Source of the DNA: an uncultured Bacteroidota bacterium | GTDB taxonomy: Bacteria; Bacteroidota; Bacteroidia; Chitinophagales; Chitinophagaceae | DNA: 64,000 bases | Reading direction: 5' to 3' | NCBI GenBank assembly: GCA_903927185.1 | Contig: CAIYLW010000020.1 | Coordinates: forward strand, 62,001-126,000 | In this document: piece by piece, positions 26,482 to 35,790 of the stretch | Numbering within the stretch: position 1 is the first letter of the stretch | Layout: the number at the start of each line of letters is the position of its first letter | Notes under the pieces: generated by a model | Databases searched by the model: none | The model's input: only the letters and a program-made list of their open reading frames with translations | Told to the model about the DNA's origin: nothing | Position numbers and translations under genes: made by a program

Positions 26482-27306
26482 GTGAAGCAAACCTTTTTAA
26501 TTTTATCAATTTTTTGTTCGATACTATTATCTGCGCAACAAAATCAACCAAGTTCTGCAGCCCAAAATAAAGCCCAGAAAAAGGCCGAAAAGCGGGAACG
26601 CATTAACTTATTGATTAAACAGGAAGAAGAGGGTGCTTTGATTTTTCAAAAGCAATCGGCATTCGGTATTAAATTTAATACGGATGGTTGGGGCTTATTT
26701 TTCGAAAAGGGTAAATACAAAACAATTACAAAAACCAATTTATATTGGTTAGAAATTGGTGAACGTAAAGATAAAAAAGAAGAAAAGGTTCCAACACTTA
26801 GTACTTCTCAGGGTTTTGTTGTTTTTTCTAGCTATATTTTTGGGAAACAAAATAACTTTTATTATGCCAAGCTTGGATTTGGACAACAAAAACTAATTGG
26901 TGGCAAGGGGAATAAAAATGGGGTAGCAGTATCTGCTATTTATGGAGGAGGCTTTTCTGCAGGATTATTGAAGCCATATTATATACAGGTTGAAAAACCC
27001 TATGGAAGTGGCAATATTCAAGATATTAAGTATAATAATAATGACAGCATATTTTTAGATCCTACCATTATTCAAGGACATTCCAGTTTGGGTAAGGGGT
27101 TTAATGAAATTCAATTTGTTCCTGGGGTATACGCTAGGACTTCTCTTCGCTTTGATTATGGAAGGTATAATGAATTGATAAGTGCCCTTGAAGTAGGCCT
27201 AAATGCAGAATACTATACGAAGACAATGCCCATCATGGTAATGGGCGAACCTAAGAAATTCTTCTTAAATGCTTACGTTTCTATCGTATTTGGTAAACGA
27301 AAATGA
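26482..27306 (+). CDS. Exported beta-barrel-like outer membrane protein, function unknown
   Basis: Protein of 274 residues with a signal peptide (to about residue 18, ending near LLSAQQ), a short Gln/Lys/Glu-rich helical spacer (about 20-50), then alternating hydrophobic/aromatic strands (FGIKFNTDGWGLFFEKG; LYWLEIGER; YYAKLGFGQQ; FLNAYVSIVFG at the end). This is typical of small outer-membrane beta-barrels in Bacteroidota. The start is GTG at 26482. I do not recognise a named family. It lies 43 bases from the divergent OsmC gene; lipA is downstream. Confidence 0.7.
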   Translation: MKQTFLILSIFCSILLSAQQNQPSSAAQNKAQKKAEKRERINLLIKQEEEGALIFQKQSAFGIKFNTDGWGLFFEKGKYKTITKTNLYWLEIGERKDKKEEKVPTLSTSQGFVVFSSYIFGKQNNFYYAKLGFGQQKLIGGKGNKNGVAVSAIYGGGFSAGLLKPYYIQVEKPYGSGNIQDIKYNNNDSIFLDPTIIQGHSSLGKGFNEIQFVPGVYARTSLRFDYGRYNELISALEVGLNAEYYTKTMPIMVMGEPKKFFLNAYVSIVFGKRK

Positions 27307-27408
27307 TTTTTTTTTGTTCTCTTTGCACAGAGTCGAAGAAAACTGCTGATTTGCTGATTGCATAGATTAGCAGTAAAATTTAATTTAAACAGAACAAGGA
27401 TTAGAGGC

Positions 27409-28335
27409 ATGCAAGAACTACCGGTTATACCTGCGAATAATACTACTACCACTAGATTACAAAAACCAAATTGGTTACGCGTTAAGTTACCGATTGGTGA
27501 GAGTTATAAACATGTTCGTGGATTAGTAGATGACCATAAACTGCATACCATTTGTGAAAGTGGTAATTGCCCCAATATGGGTGAATGCTGGGGAGAGGGA
27601 ACTGCAACTTTTATGATACTGGGTAATATCTGTACTAGATCCTGTGGATTTTGTGCAGTAGCTACTGGAAGGCCAGATGCTGTTGATTGGGATGAACCAC
27701 AAAGAGTTGCAGAGGCAATTCATTTAATGAAAGTTAAACATGCCGTATTAACGAGTGTTGATCGTGATGAATTAAAAGATGGCGGTTCTATTATTTGGTA
27801 TAATACTATTAAAGCAGTAAAATCTTTAAATCCAGCAACCACTCTTGAAACCTTAATTCCTGATTTTAGAGGGATTACTGACCAAATACAAAGAATCATT
27901 GATGCTGCACCGGATGTGGTAAGCCATAATTTGGAAACTGTTGAGCGAATTACCCGCCAGGTTCGTATCCAAGCTAAATATCGTCGCAGTTTAGAAGTAC
28001 TCAAAACTTTAAAGGAAGGAGGCATGCGAACTAAAACAGGTATTATGTTAGGTTTGGGCGAATCTAAAGAAGAAGTCATTCAAAGTATGAAAGATTTAGT
28101 GGCTGTTGGAACTGATGTTTTAACGCTTGGTCAATATTTACAACCTACTAAAAAGCATTTGCCAGTTCAACGATTTGTTCACCCTGATGAGTTTGCTGAA
28201 TTACGGGAAATTGGCTATAGCATTGGTTTTGACTATGTAGAAAGTGGCCCGCTTGTAAGGTCATCTTATCATAGTGAAAAGCATGTTTTTAAAGGAATTG
28301 GCAAAGCAAAATGGGAGGCAGAAAAACAATCCTAG
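27409..28335 (+). CDS. lipA: Lipoyl synthase
   Basis: Radical SAM enzyme that inserts two sulfurs into protein-bound octanoyl groups to make lipoate for pyruvate and 2-oxoglutarate dehydrogenases and the glycine cleavage system. The auxiliary cluster cysteines are in [12 protein letters not shown], the radical SAM cluster is CTRSCGFC, and the end has the Lip[12 protein letters not shown] motif, whose serine ligates the auxiliary cluster. The open frame extends to a TTG at 27358, but ATG 27409 ([10 protein letters not shown]) follows a purine-rich AGGATTAGAGG stretch and begins where the family usually does, so it is preferred (308 residues). Confidence 0.95.
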   Translation: MQELPVIPANNTTTTRLQKPNWLRVKLPIGESYKHVRGLVDDHKLHTICESGNCPNMGECWGEGTATFMILGNICTRSCGFCAVATGRPDAVDWDEPQRVAEAIHLMKVKHAVLTSVDRDELKDGGSIIWYNTIKAVKSLNPATTLETLIPDFRGITDQIQRIIDAAPDVVSHNLETVERITRQVRIQAKYRRSLEVLKTLKEGGMRTKTGIMLGLGESKEEVIQSMKDLVAVGTDVLTLGQYLQPTKKHLPVQRFVHPDEFAELREIGYSIGFDYVESGPLVRSSYHSEKHVFKGIGKAKWEAEKQS

Positions 28336-28359
28336 TTTAATGGATTTTTTTTGTTGAAA

Positions 28360-28923
28360 TTATTTATTACCCCATCTAAATGAGCTAATATCAATTCCGG
28401 CTAAATCTAAAGCCCTATCTACCACTGTGGCAGCAGCAGCTTCAATGGTCTGCGGTTGACTATAAAAAGAAGGACTGCAAGGGCAAATGATACCACCAGC
28501 AAGGGTTACGGTCTCCATATTCTTAATATGTATTAAATTATAAGGAGTTTCTCTTACCATTAAGATTAATTTTCTTCTTTCTTTTAAAACCACATCAGCA
28601 GCCCTAGTAATTAAGTCATCACTTATACCGGTTGCAATTCTACCTAATGTTCCCATGCTACAAGGAACTACGAACATACAATTATATTTTGCAGAACCTG
28701 AAGCAAAGGGTGCATTGAAATTATGTTTTTCAAAAAAACGAAAAGGCAGATTAAGATATTCTTTATTGCCCATTTCAGTTTCCCAAACAGTCATTGCATT
28801 TTGACTCATCACGATGGAAACATCTTCTATTTGAAGGGAAGCTTGCTGTAATTTATCAAGTAAAATTTTTGCATAAACCGATCCACTTGCACCTGTGATA
28901 GCCACTACAATCTTATGTTTCAT
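28360..28923 (-). CDS. ubiX: Flavin prenyltransferase UbiX
   Basis: Makes prenylated FMN, the cofactor of UbiD-type decarboxylases, from FMN and dimethylallyl phosphate. The FMN-binding start VVAITGASGSVYAKILLDKL is followed by MSQNAMTVWE and the conserved VPCSMGTLGRIATGISDDLITRA-type block. RRKLILMVRETPYN completes the family pattern. Length 187 is normal. No ubiD is adjacent in this window. It converges on lipA 24 bases away and has its own promoter box. Confidence 0.94.
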   Translation of the reverse strand: MKHKIVVAITGASGSVYAKILLDKLQQASLQIEDVSIVMSQNAMTVWETEMGNKEYLNLPFRFFEKHNFNAPFASGSAKYNCMFVVPCSMGTLGRIATGISDDLITRAADVVLKERRKLILMVRETPYNLIHIKNMETVTLAGGIICPCSPSFYSQPQTIEAAAATVVDRALDLAGIDISSFRWGNK

Positions 28924-28942
28924 AATTCGGTTTTAAATAGAA

Positions 28943-28950
28943 CAAAAATA
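28943..28950 (-). promoter_or_regulatory. -7 box upstream of ubiX
   Basis: Minus strand TATTTTTG, full match to TAnnTTTG, 20 bases before the ubiX ATG. The nearest upstream TTTG is 25 bases away, a little too far. Confidence 0.45.
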
Positions 28951-28976
28951 GGATGTAATAGTTTAGGATGTATATC

Positions 28977-29004
28977 AAAAAAAAGTCCCCGCTAAGCAGG
29001 GACT
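28977..29004 (-). terminator. Rho-independent terminator of the glucan phosphorylase gene
   Basis: On the minus strand AGTCCC (29004-28999) pairs with GGGACT (28989-28984), with a further GC pair in the loop, followed by eight T (28984-28977), about 20 bases after the stop. Confidence 0.82.
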
Positions 29005-29022
29005 AATATTTTCAAAACAATT

Positions 29023-30681
29023 TTATATTGCTTTATACATTAACTCATAATATTCTTGAGCCATTCTATTGCTATCAAACTGCCAACGTACATCCATCAT
29101 TCCGTTTTTCATAATCTGTCTCCAGGTATCAGGTTGTTCGTAATAAAGGGGTAGTATTTGTTGATTTAGTATTTCATACATCTTATTTAAATCATAATCA
29201 TCCTGTTCCTGAACAGACATATTTTCGTAATCTGCTTTTGGAACAACAAATCCGTTATTGCCATGGTTAATGAATTCTGGTATCCATCCATCATCTGTAG
29301 AAAAATTCACAGACCCATTCATAGAAGCAGTCATACCACTAGTTCCTGAAGCTTCACGAGGTACACGTGGATTATTTAACCATAGGTCGGAAGCTTGTTT
29401 TAGCCTTTTGCTCAAACCAAGTTCATATCCAATAAGTACAGATACATTTTTATACTTTTTACTTATTTGAACCAAGTTATTAAACTGAGTGATAGCTGGA
29501 TAATCTAAAGGGTAAGGTTTCCCAGCCCAAATAATTTGAACAGGATACTTAGTGTTTGCCAGTAGAGTTTCGAATTTTTCTTCATCCCAGCTCAACATAT
29601 CCGCACGTTTATAACCGGCAAAACGACGAGCCCAAACAATTGTAAACACATTAGGATCAAATAATTTTCCTGTTTGATCTGCTACTATTTCAAAAGCTCT
29701 TTTCTTTAAGTATTTTTTTCTGTCATCAAAACTAAAATCATTCTTTTCTTCCAATGAACGATACAATTGTTTATCAGCCCAATAATGCCAGTTCTGTGCA
29801 TTGGTGATACTGATAATTGGACAAATGCCCTCGTAATGAGACCACATTTCCCTACTTACAACACCATGTAATGCAGACACTCCATTTGCTTTTCTTGCAA
29901 ATCTAAGTGCAACTAATGAGTGATTAAATTGATCGTCTTTAAGGCCTGTTATTTTTCGAACCTCATCTAAACTGAGTCCACAGAAATAACTCATTTTTTG
30001 ACACAGATATATATCGTGTTTTTCATTTCCGGCTTCTTCAGGAGTATGGGTTGTAAAAACTAAATGATCTTTTACTTTTTCTAAGCTTTTGAATTTATTT
30101 AAAAGATAGAAAGCCGCTGAAATGCCATGTGCTTCGTTCAAATGATACACTTCAGGATTGAATCCTAACTCATCAATTAATTTTGCTCCACCAATTCCTA
30201 GTAGAATAAACTGTGCAACTTTAGTAGCCACATTCGCATCATATAAACGATGTGTGATGGTTTGAGAAACATAATCATTTTCAGGTAAGTCTGTGCTCAA
30301 AAGAAAAAGAGGAGCACTTTTAAAAGTTTCTGGATTTAAATAATATGCTTTAACCCAAACTGGATGATCATGAATTAGTATCTGAAACTTTATATCTGTT
30401 TCTTCCAGGTAGCTGTGGATTTTTTCCATGAAAGTAACCTGTAATGTTTGATCCTGATTTCTGGCCTGATCATAATATCCATATTTCCATAAAATACCGA
30501 TTCCAACCATATTCTGGCGTAATTCGTAAGCACTACGTAAATGTGAACCCGCTAAAAATCCTAATCCACCACTATATATTTTTAGTGGTTGGTGAATAGC
30601 AAACTCCATAGAAAAGTAAGCTGCTTTTTTTGCATATTGTTCATCTACAGAATAAGGTACCTGAAAGCTTCTAAAATTCAT
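29023..30681 (-). CDS. glgP: Alpha-glucan phosphorylase family protein (GT35) lacking the PLP lysine
   Basis: Protein of 552 residues, the short form of GT35. Family blocks: SMEFAIHQPLKIYSGGLG, HLNEAHGISAA, FTTHTPEEAGNEKHD, RRFAGYKRADM, WAGKPYP and PREASGTSGM. GT35 enzymes degrade glycogen or maltodextrin to glucose 1-phosphate with pyridoxal phosphate bound to the Lys in the GTGNMK-type motif. Here the motif is SGTSGMTASMNG, so that position is Thr451. The protein may be a non-PLP glucan-binding relative or may use another chemistry; I recall the same change in related Bacteroidota proteins but cannot verify it. malQ is 14 kb away. The gene stands alone with its own terminator. Confidence 0.82.
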   Translation of the reverse strand: MNFRSFQVPYSVDEQYAKKAAYFSMEFAIHQPLKIYSGGLGFLAGSHLRSAYELRQNMVGIGILWKYGYYDQARNQDQTLQVTFMEKIHSYLEETDIKFQILIHDHPVWVKAYYLNPETFKSAPLFLLSTDLPENDYVSQTITHRLYDANVATKVAQFILLGIGGAKLIDELGFNPEVYHLNEAHGISAAFYLLNKFKSLEKVKDHLVFTTHTPEEAGNEKHDIYLCQKMSYFCGLSLDEVRKITGLKDDQFNHSLVALRFARKANGVSALHGVVSREMWSHYEGICPIISITNAQNWHYWADKQLYRSLEEKNDFSFDDRKKYLKKRAFEIVADQTGKLFDPNVFTIVWARRFAGYKRADMLSWDEEKFETLLANTKYPVQIIWAGKPYPLDYPAITQFNNLVQISKKYKNVSVLIGYELGLSKRLKQASDLWLNNPRVPREASGTSGMTASMNGSVNFSTDDGWIPEFINHGNNGFVVPKADYENMSVQEQDDYDLNKMYEILNQQILPLYYEQPDTWRQIMKNGMMDVRWQFDSNRMAQEYYELMYKAI

Positions 30682-30805
30682 AAATTCTTATTTCGTTATC
30701 ATTTAATCGTCCGCAAGTTAAGCGTTTTATGCAAAATGTAATATTTACACATTAAATCAATTTTATTTCTCAAAAAATATACCCGATCTGTTTTCATTGA
30801 TACAA

Positions 30806-31741
30806 TTACTTCGCGGATCTTCTTTTACGAGTGAATTGGTCATCAAAAAAACATTTTATTCCGCGATGATTACCACAGGAACCAGTTTCTTTAACACTGA
30901 TTTGGTTTTCATCAAAAATAAAATCAATGACACAAGGGTCTCCATTGAAAGTATAAATTCCGTGGGAAGCATCTTTCATTTTAAATTCACCCTTCAGTTC
31001 ACCAATGCAGGTTGCTTCATTTTTTTCGAAATGCATAAAAAATGTGTAGGTGGATATATTTTTCCCGTCTCTTACTGAGATGAAATTTCTTTTGTCTTGC
31101 GTGTAGTCTCCGCTTAATTTGTTTTTGTGTGGTAAAGTATCGATTGGGTTTATAATGGCAGATTTGGATGGACTTTCATTAGAATCATTAATAACAATCA
31201 TAAAACCAACACCTGAAGTATATACCCAACCTGACCTTGAGAATTGAATCAAATTTTCTTTACCTGCTTTTTCCTGACTTAATAGGAATGTAGGTTCTTT
31301 ATTTATACTTAGTGAATGCACATAATCATCTTCTGTAGTATTGTCAATTAAAAACTTTGAAGCTAAATAATGGGTTGATTTTGTGTCAAGAACAAATACA
31401 ACCATTTCAACTTTGTGTTTCAAAACAATGTTAACCAAAAGGTAAGTCTCTTTCTCTTTAATTATTCTACCAACAGGATAGAAGTGGGGGCTTTTTTCTT
31501 TACCAATATATTTAACTGTAACTGTATCAGGAATAAATTGATTAATCGCTTTTAATCCTATTTTATTAGAGTCGCTAACATTTGTAAAGTTGCTATCTGC
31601 AATTAGGTAGTTACCAGAAATAACAGGAAAAATGGAAAGAAAATCTTTGGCTTTTAATGGAGATGCCCCAGTTAAGTCTAATTTTTTTTCGCCGCAGGCA
31701 AAAATGGCTATTAAAAAAACATAGAACAATTTCTTTGGCAT
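30806..31741 (-). CDS. Lipoprotein of unknown function
   Basis: Protein of 311 residues with a lipoprotein signal peptide: MPKKLFYVFLIAIFACGEKK, lipobox Cys16. The mature part is beta-rich and polar. The last 60 residues hold two cysteines (GDPCVIDF and GSCGNHRG) that could form a disulfide. I do not recognise a family. The gene is divergent from the mntR regulator gene, 108 bases apart, and shares an intergenic region with two inverted repeats. A link to metal homeostasis is therefore possible but unproven. Confidence 0.72.
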   Translation of the reverse strand: MPKKLFYVFLIAIFACGEKKLDLTGASPLKAKDFLSIFPVISGNYLIADSNFTNVSDSNKIGLKAINQFIPDTVTVKYIGKEKSPHFYPVGRIIKEKETYLLVNIVLKHKVEMVVFVLDTKSTHYLASKFLIDNTTEDDYVHSLSINKEPTFLLSQEKAGKENLIQFSRSGWVYTSGVGFMIVINDSNESPSKSAIINPIDTLPHKNKLSGDYTQDKRNFISVRDGKNISTYTFFMHFEKNEATCIGELKGEFKMKDASHGIYTFNGDPCVIDFIFDENQISVKETGSCGNHRGIKCFFDDQFTRKRRSAK

Positions 31742-31785
31742 GATTCGATTTTTTATATAAAAATAAGTTTTTCAGCCAATCTACT

Positions 31786-31833
31786 CGAACTATATAATTG
31801 ATTAGTTCGTTAAATTATTTAGATTTGTCTAAA
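31786..31833 (+). promoter_or_regulatory. Promoter of the mntR-mntH unit with two operator-like dyads
   Basis: TTG (31798-31800), 19 bases, then TAGATTTG (31820-31827): a consensus Bacteroidota promoter ending 22 bases before the mntR ATG. The dyad TTTAGA-TTTG-TCTAAA (31818-31833) covers the -7 box. A second dyad CGAACTA/TAGTTCG (31786-31792 and 31803-31809) straddles the TTG. Dyads over the core promoter of a DtxR-family gene suggest metal-dependent autorepression. Which protein binds is inferred. Confidence 0.6.
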
Positions 31834-31849
31834 AATAATTTTAGATAGC

Positions 31850-32509
31850 ATGAATTTAACTGTTACCGAAGAGAATTATATTAAATCTATTTTTCATTTA
31901 CAGCAAGCAGAAGGTAATGTGAGTACGAATGAATTAGCTGCTTCTTTACATACTAAACCAGCTTCTGTAACTGATATGCTTAAAAAGCTTACTAATAAAA
32001 ATTTATTAAATTATATACCCTATCAGGGAGTAAGGTTAACTAAGGATGGAAAAAAGCAGGCTTTAATGATTGTTCGTAAGCATCGTTTATGGGAATTTTT
32101 TTTAGTAGACAAATTGCAATTTGGTTGGGATGAAGTGCACGAAGTAGCTGAAGAATTAGAACATGTTAGTAGTAAAAAATTAGTTGAAAAGTTAGATTCT
32201 TTTTTAGGTCATCCTAAATTTGACCCTCATGGTGATCCTATCCCAGATATTCATGGAAATATGGTGGCAGTCCGCCAATTCAATTTAATAGATATAAAAC
32301 CAGGCACATTGGTGGAGGTCTGCAGTGTAGGGAGCCAATCTGCAGAATTGCTTGAATTACTTCGTCATAAAAATATAGGCATAAGTACCGAAATGTTAAT
32401 TATGAAGAAATTTGAATTTGATCATTCAGTGGAAATAAAAATTAAAAACAGTCAGCATATTAATATTAGTCAGCAATTGGCGCAGGCTTTATTTGTAAAA
32501 TTAGTTTGA
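31850..32509 (+). CDS. mntR: DtxR/MntR family metal-dependent transcriptional repressor
   Basis: Regulator of 219 residues. The N-terminal winged helix reads NYIKSIFHLQQAEGNVSTNE and TKPASVTDMLKKL (residues 6-60). Next comes the metal-binding and dimerisation helix pair with HRLWEFFLVDKL and HEVAEELEHVSS (about 78-105). The last 75 residues form a FeoA/SH3-like domain (LIDIKPGTLVEV). With Mn2+ or Fe2+ bound, such proteins repress metal uptake genes. The downstream gene, one base away, is an Nramp Mn2+/Fe2+ transporter, so this is probably its manganese or iron sensor. Confidence 0.9.
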   Translation: MNLTVTEENYIKSIFHLQQAEGNVSTNELAASLHTKPASVTDMLKKLTNKNLLNYIPYQGVRLTKDGKKQALMIVRKHRLWEFFLVDKLQFGWDEVHEVAEELEHVSSKKLVEKLDSFLGHPKFDPHGDPIPDIHGNMVAVRQFNLIDIKPGTLVEVCSVGSQSAELLELLRHKNIGISTEMLIMKKFEFDHSVEIKIKNSQHINISQQLAQALFVKLV

Positions 32510-32510
32510 A

Positions 32511-34394
32511 ATGAATTCATCTTTACAGAATCAAAACTCACTCAGTGATGTGCACGAATCCGTGGATATGAGTCATAGTACTAAGGGCTGGAGAAGACTA
32601 TTGGCATATATGGGGCCAGCTTATCTTGTTAGTGTAGGTTATATGGACCCAGGTAATTGGGCTACAGATTTACAAGGTGGCGCACAGTTTGGATATAGTT
32701 TAATTTGGGTTTTATTAATGAGCAATTTAATGGCTTTATTATTACAAAGTCTGAGTGCCAGATTAGGAATTGTAAGAAGACGAGATTTAGCCCAGGCTAA
32801 TAGAGAAGTGTATCCTCCTCTAGTAAATTTTTGTTTGTATGTTTTTGCAGAAATTGCTATTGCTGCATGTGATTTAGCTGAGGTATTGGGAATGGCATTA
32901 GGTATCTATTTATTAACCGGCCTTCCGCTTATTTGGGGAGTTTGCATTACTGTATTAGACACGCTATTATTGTTGTGGTTACAAAATTTCGGAATCCGAA
33001 AATTAGAAGCCTTTATCTTATCACTTGTTGCGGTGATTGGAATTTCTTTTTTTGCGGAATTATTTTTTGCTAAACCTGACCTACATCAAATAGCATCTGG
33101 ATTTATTCCAGGAATTTTGAATAAAAATGCGCTTTATATTGCCGTAGGAATTATTGGTGCTACTGTGATGCCTCATAATTTGTATCTCCATTCTGCTTTA
33201 GTTCAAACTCGGAAAATAAAGTCTGATAAAGAGGGAATAAAAAATGCATTGCGTTTCAATATGATTGATAGCACCATTGCATTAAATGCAGCGTTTTTTG
33301 TAAACACCGCAATATTAATATTAGCTGCTTCAGTATTTTTCAGCTCTGGTAATACACAAGTTGCTAAAATAGAAGATGCACATAAATTATTAGCTCCATT
33401 ATTAGGAAGCAAATTGGCACCGATACTTTTTGCAATTGCATTAATTGCTGCTGGCCAAAGTAGTACCATTACAGGAACCCTTGCAGGTCAGATTGTTATG
33501 GAAGGTTATCTGCAATTAAGGATTAATCCGCTATTAAGGAGATTAATTACTCGGATAATTGCAATTACACCTGCAATTATCACGATACTTATTTATGGCA
33601 ATGAAAAAATAGATGCTTTGCTTGTATTAAGTCAAGTAATACTAAGTGTACAATTAGGTTTTGCTGTAATACCATTAATCCATTTTGTAAGCGATAAAGC
33701 TACTATGGGCGAGTTCGCAATTAAAAACAGAACCAAGATTGCTGCTTGGCTTGTGGCTGGAATTTTGGTGTTTCTAAATGTAAAAATGGTATTAGATCAA
33801 TCAATTGATTTTTTTAAGCAGCCTGGAAATATGGTTTGGAAAATAATAATTCTTTTGGGAGCAGCCATTTTTATTTGGCTATTTATCATGATGACTTTTC
33901 TTCCCATTTTTAAGAAAAGGAAATTGCGTGATATTGCCCGAATGCATAATGATATACCCATTTTACAAAATTTAGCGGTAAATGTAAATCGTGTAATTGC
34001 CATTTCCCTCGACTTCTCAAAGGCAGACGAAAAATTGATTGCTTATGCCATTGCTCAAGGGCAATCTGATGTTCGTTATATTTTGATTCATATTGTAGAA
34101 AGTCCTTCTGCTAAATATTTTGGAGAGGCTAGTGATGATTATGAGACCAGAAAGGACATGGAAAGGTTGGAAGCTTTAAGTAGTCAATTAATAAATGCTG
34201 GATACAAAGTAGAATTTGTTCTAGGCTATAGAAACCGGGTTTCAGAAATAGTTAGGATTGTGAAAATGAAAGAGGCAGATATGTTAGTAATGGGAGCACA
34301 TCGGCATAAGGGAATAAAAGACTATATATTTGGAGAAACCATCGAAAGTGTTAGGCACCAATTAGAGATTCCAGTACTAATTGTGAATGTGTAA
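32511..34394 (+). CDS. mntH: Nramp divalent metal transporter fused to a universal stress protein domain
   Basis: Protein of 627 residues. Residues about 25-480 form an Nramp (SLC11) transporter with 11 or so helices. The metal-site motifs are DPGNWATD in helix 1 and MPHNLYLHS in helix 6. It imports Mn2+ or Fe2+ with protons. Residues about 495-627 form a UspA-like nucleotide-binding fold: VIAISLDFSKADEKLI, HIVESPS, then ADMLVMGAHRHKGIKDYIFGET with the Gly-rich ATP motif, and PVLIVNV at the end. The fused domain may sense nucleotide state on the cytosolic side. One base separates it from the mntR-like gene, so they form one operon. Confidence 0.93.
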   Translation: MNSSLQNQNSLSDVHESVDMSHSTKGWRRLLAYMGPAYLVSVGYMDPGNWATDLQGGAQFGYSLIWVLLMSNLMALLLQSLSARLGIVRRRDLAQANREVYPPLVNFCLYVFAEIAIAACDLAEVLGMALGIYLLTGLPLIWGVCITVLDTLLLLWLQNFGIRKLEAFILSLVAVIGISFFAELFFAKPDLHQIASGFIPGILNKNALYIAVGIIGATVMPHNLYLHSALVQTRKIKSDKEGIKNALRFNMIDSTIALNAAFFVNTAILILAASVFFSSGNTQVAKIEDAHKLLAPLLGSKLAPILFAIALIAAGQSSTITGTLAGQIVMEGYLQLRINPLLRRLITRIIAITPAIITILIYGNEKIDALLVLSQVILSVQLGFAVIPLIHFVSDKATMGEFAIKNRTKIAAWLVAGILVFLNVKMVLDQSIDFFKQPGNMVWKIIILLGAAIFIWLFIMMTFLPIFKKRKLRDIARMHNDIPILQNLAVNVNRVIAISLDFSKADEKLIAYAIAQGQSDVRYILIHIVESPSAKYFGEASDDYETRKDMERLEALSSQLINAGYKVEFVLGYRNRVSEIVRIVKMKEADMLVMGAHRHKGIKDYIFGETIESVRHQLEIPVLIVNV

Positions 34395-34442
34395 TTACTC
34401 GAAATATGTTACCTTGTGGCCTCTAAAATAAACAGATCAGCT

Positions 34443-35675
34443 ATGTCTCAGAAAATTAAAGTACTTAATCCAGTGGTTGAGCTGGATGGTGATGAAATGA
34501 CAAGAATTATTTGGAAGTTCATTAAAGACAAATTAATTCTTCCTTACCTAGATGTTGAAATTAAATATTATGATCTTGGGATGGAGTATCGTGACGAAAC
34601 TAACGATCAAGTAACTGTAGATGCCGCAAATGCCATCAAACAGTATGGTGTTGGTATCAAATGTGCCACAATAACACCTGACGAAGCAAGGGTTAAAGAG
34701 TTTAATCTAAAACAAATGTGGAAGAGCCCTAATGGCACTATCCGTAATATATTAGATGGAACTGTATTTCGTGAACCAATTGTGTGTGCTAATGTTCCGC
34801 GTTTAGTTCCTAACTGGACTGCTCCTATATGTATTGGTCGTCATGCATTTGGTGATCAATATCGTGCAACAGATTTTGTAACAAAAGGCAAAGGCAAATT
34901 AACTATTAAGTTCGAAGGTGAAGATGGTAACACACAAGAGTTTGAAGTTTTTAACTTTAAAGGAGATGGTGTTGCACTAGCTATGTATAATACCGATGAA
35001 AGTATCTATGGTTTTGCAAGAGCTTGTTTTAATCAAGCATTGACCAAAAAATGGCCATTATATTTATCTACTAAAAACACCATTTTGAAAAAATATGATG
35101 GTCGTTTTAAAGATATTTTTGAAGAAGTTTATCAAAACGAATTCAAAACAATATTTGATACTGCAGGTATCGTTTATGAACACCGTTTAATCGATGATAT
35201 GGTGGCGAGCGCTTTAAAATGGAATGGTAATTTTGTTTGGGCATGTAAAAATTATGATGGTGACGTTCAAAGTGATACAGTTGCTCAAGGTTTTGGTTCT
35301 TTAGGTTTAATGACATCTGTTTTAATTACTCCTGATGGAAAAACTATGGAAGCTGAAGCTGCTCACGGTACTGTTACTCGGCATTATCGCGAGCATCAAA
35401 AAGGCAGACCAACATCTACTAATCCTATTGCATCAATATTCGCATGGACCAGAGGTTTGGAGTTCCGGGGCAAATTAGATAATAACCAAGAACTCATTGA
35501 TTTCTGTCAAGCACTTGAACAAGTTTGTGTGGAAACTGTGGAGAGTGGTAAAATGACGAAAGATCTTGCTCTTTGTATCTATGGAAGCAAAATGAATCAT
35601 GGAGAACACTATTTGTATACTGAAGAGTTCTTAGATGCATTAGATCAAAATCTGAAAGTGAAACTAGGGAAGTAA
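34443..35675 (+). CDS. icd: NADP-dependent isocitrate dehydrogenase, eukaryotic-like homodimeric type
   Basis: Oxidatively decarboxylates isocitrate to 2-oxoglutarate in the TCA cycle. The sequence is the eukaryote-like type: [18 protein letters not shown] at the start, [35 protein letters not shown] with the substrate Ser and Arg residues, [13 protein letters not shown] for the metal Asp, and [16 protein letters not shown] for NADP. The frame is open to a GTG at 34416, but ATG 34443 ([11 protein letters not shown]) is the family-typical start (410 residues). It lies 48 bases after mntH and ends before a terminator. Confidence 0.96.
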   Translation: MSQKIKVLNPVVELDGDEMTRIIWKFIKDKLILPYLDVEIKYYDLGMEYRDETNDQVTVDAANAIKQYGVGIKCATITPDEARVKEFNLKQMWKSPNGTIRNILDGTVFREPIVCANVPRLVPNWTAPICIGRHAFGDQYRATDFVTKGKGKLTIKFEGEDGNTQEFEVFNFKGDGVALAMYNTDESIYGFARACFNQALTKKWPLYLSTKNTILKKYDGRFKDIFEEVYQNEFKTIFDTAGIVYEHRLIDDMVASALKWNGNFVWACKNYDGDVQSDTVAQGFGSLGLMTSVLITPDGKTMEAEAAHGTVTRHYREHQKGRPTSTNPIASIFAWTRGLEFRGKLDNNQELIDFCQALEQVCVETVESGKMTKDLALCIYGSKMNHGEHYLYTEEFLDALDQNLKVKLGK

Positions 35676-35704
35676 AAGTTAATAGTCAAAATTCAAAAGT
35701 CAAA

Positions 35705-35733
35705 AAAAGCCTCTGATTATTCAGGGGCTTTTA
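35705..35733. terminator. Bidirectional terminator between icd and the PafA-like gene
   Basis: Stem AGCCTCTGA (35708-35716) with TCAGGGGCT (35721-35729), one G-T pair, loop of 4, flanked by A and T runs. It closely resembles the hairpin at 38902-38941, and both are embedded in repeated TTCAAAA/TTTTGAA sequence. Confidence 0.8.
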
Positions 35734-35790
35734 TATTTTGAATTAAAGGTTAAAATACTACAAACCTTTTGAATTTTGAATTTTGATTTT

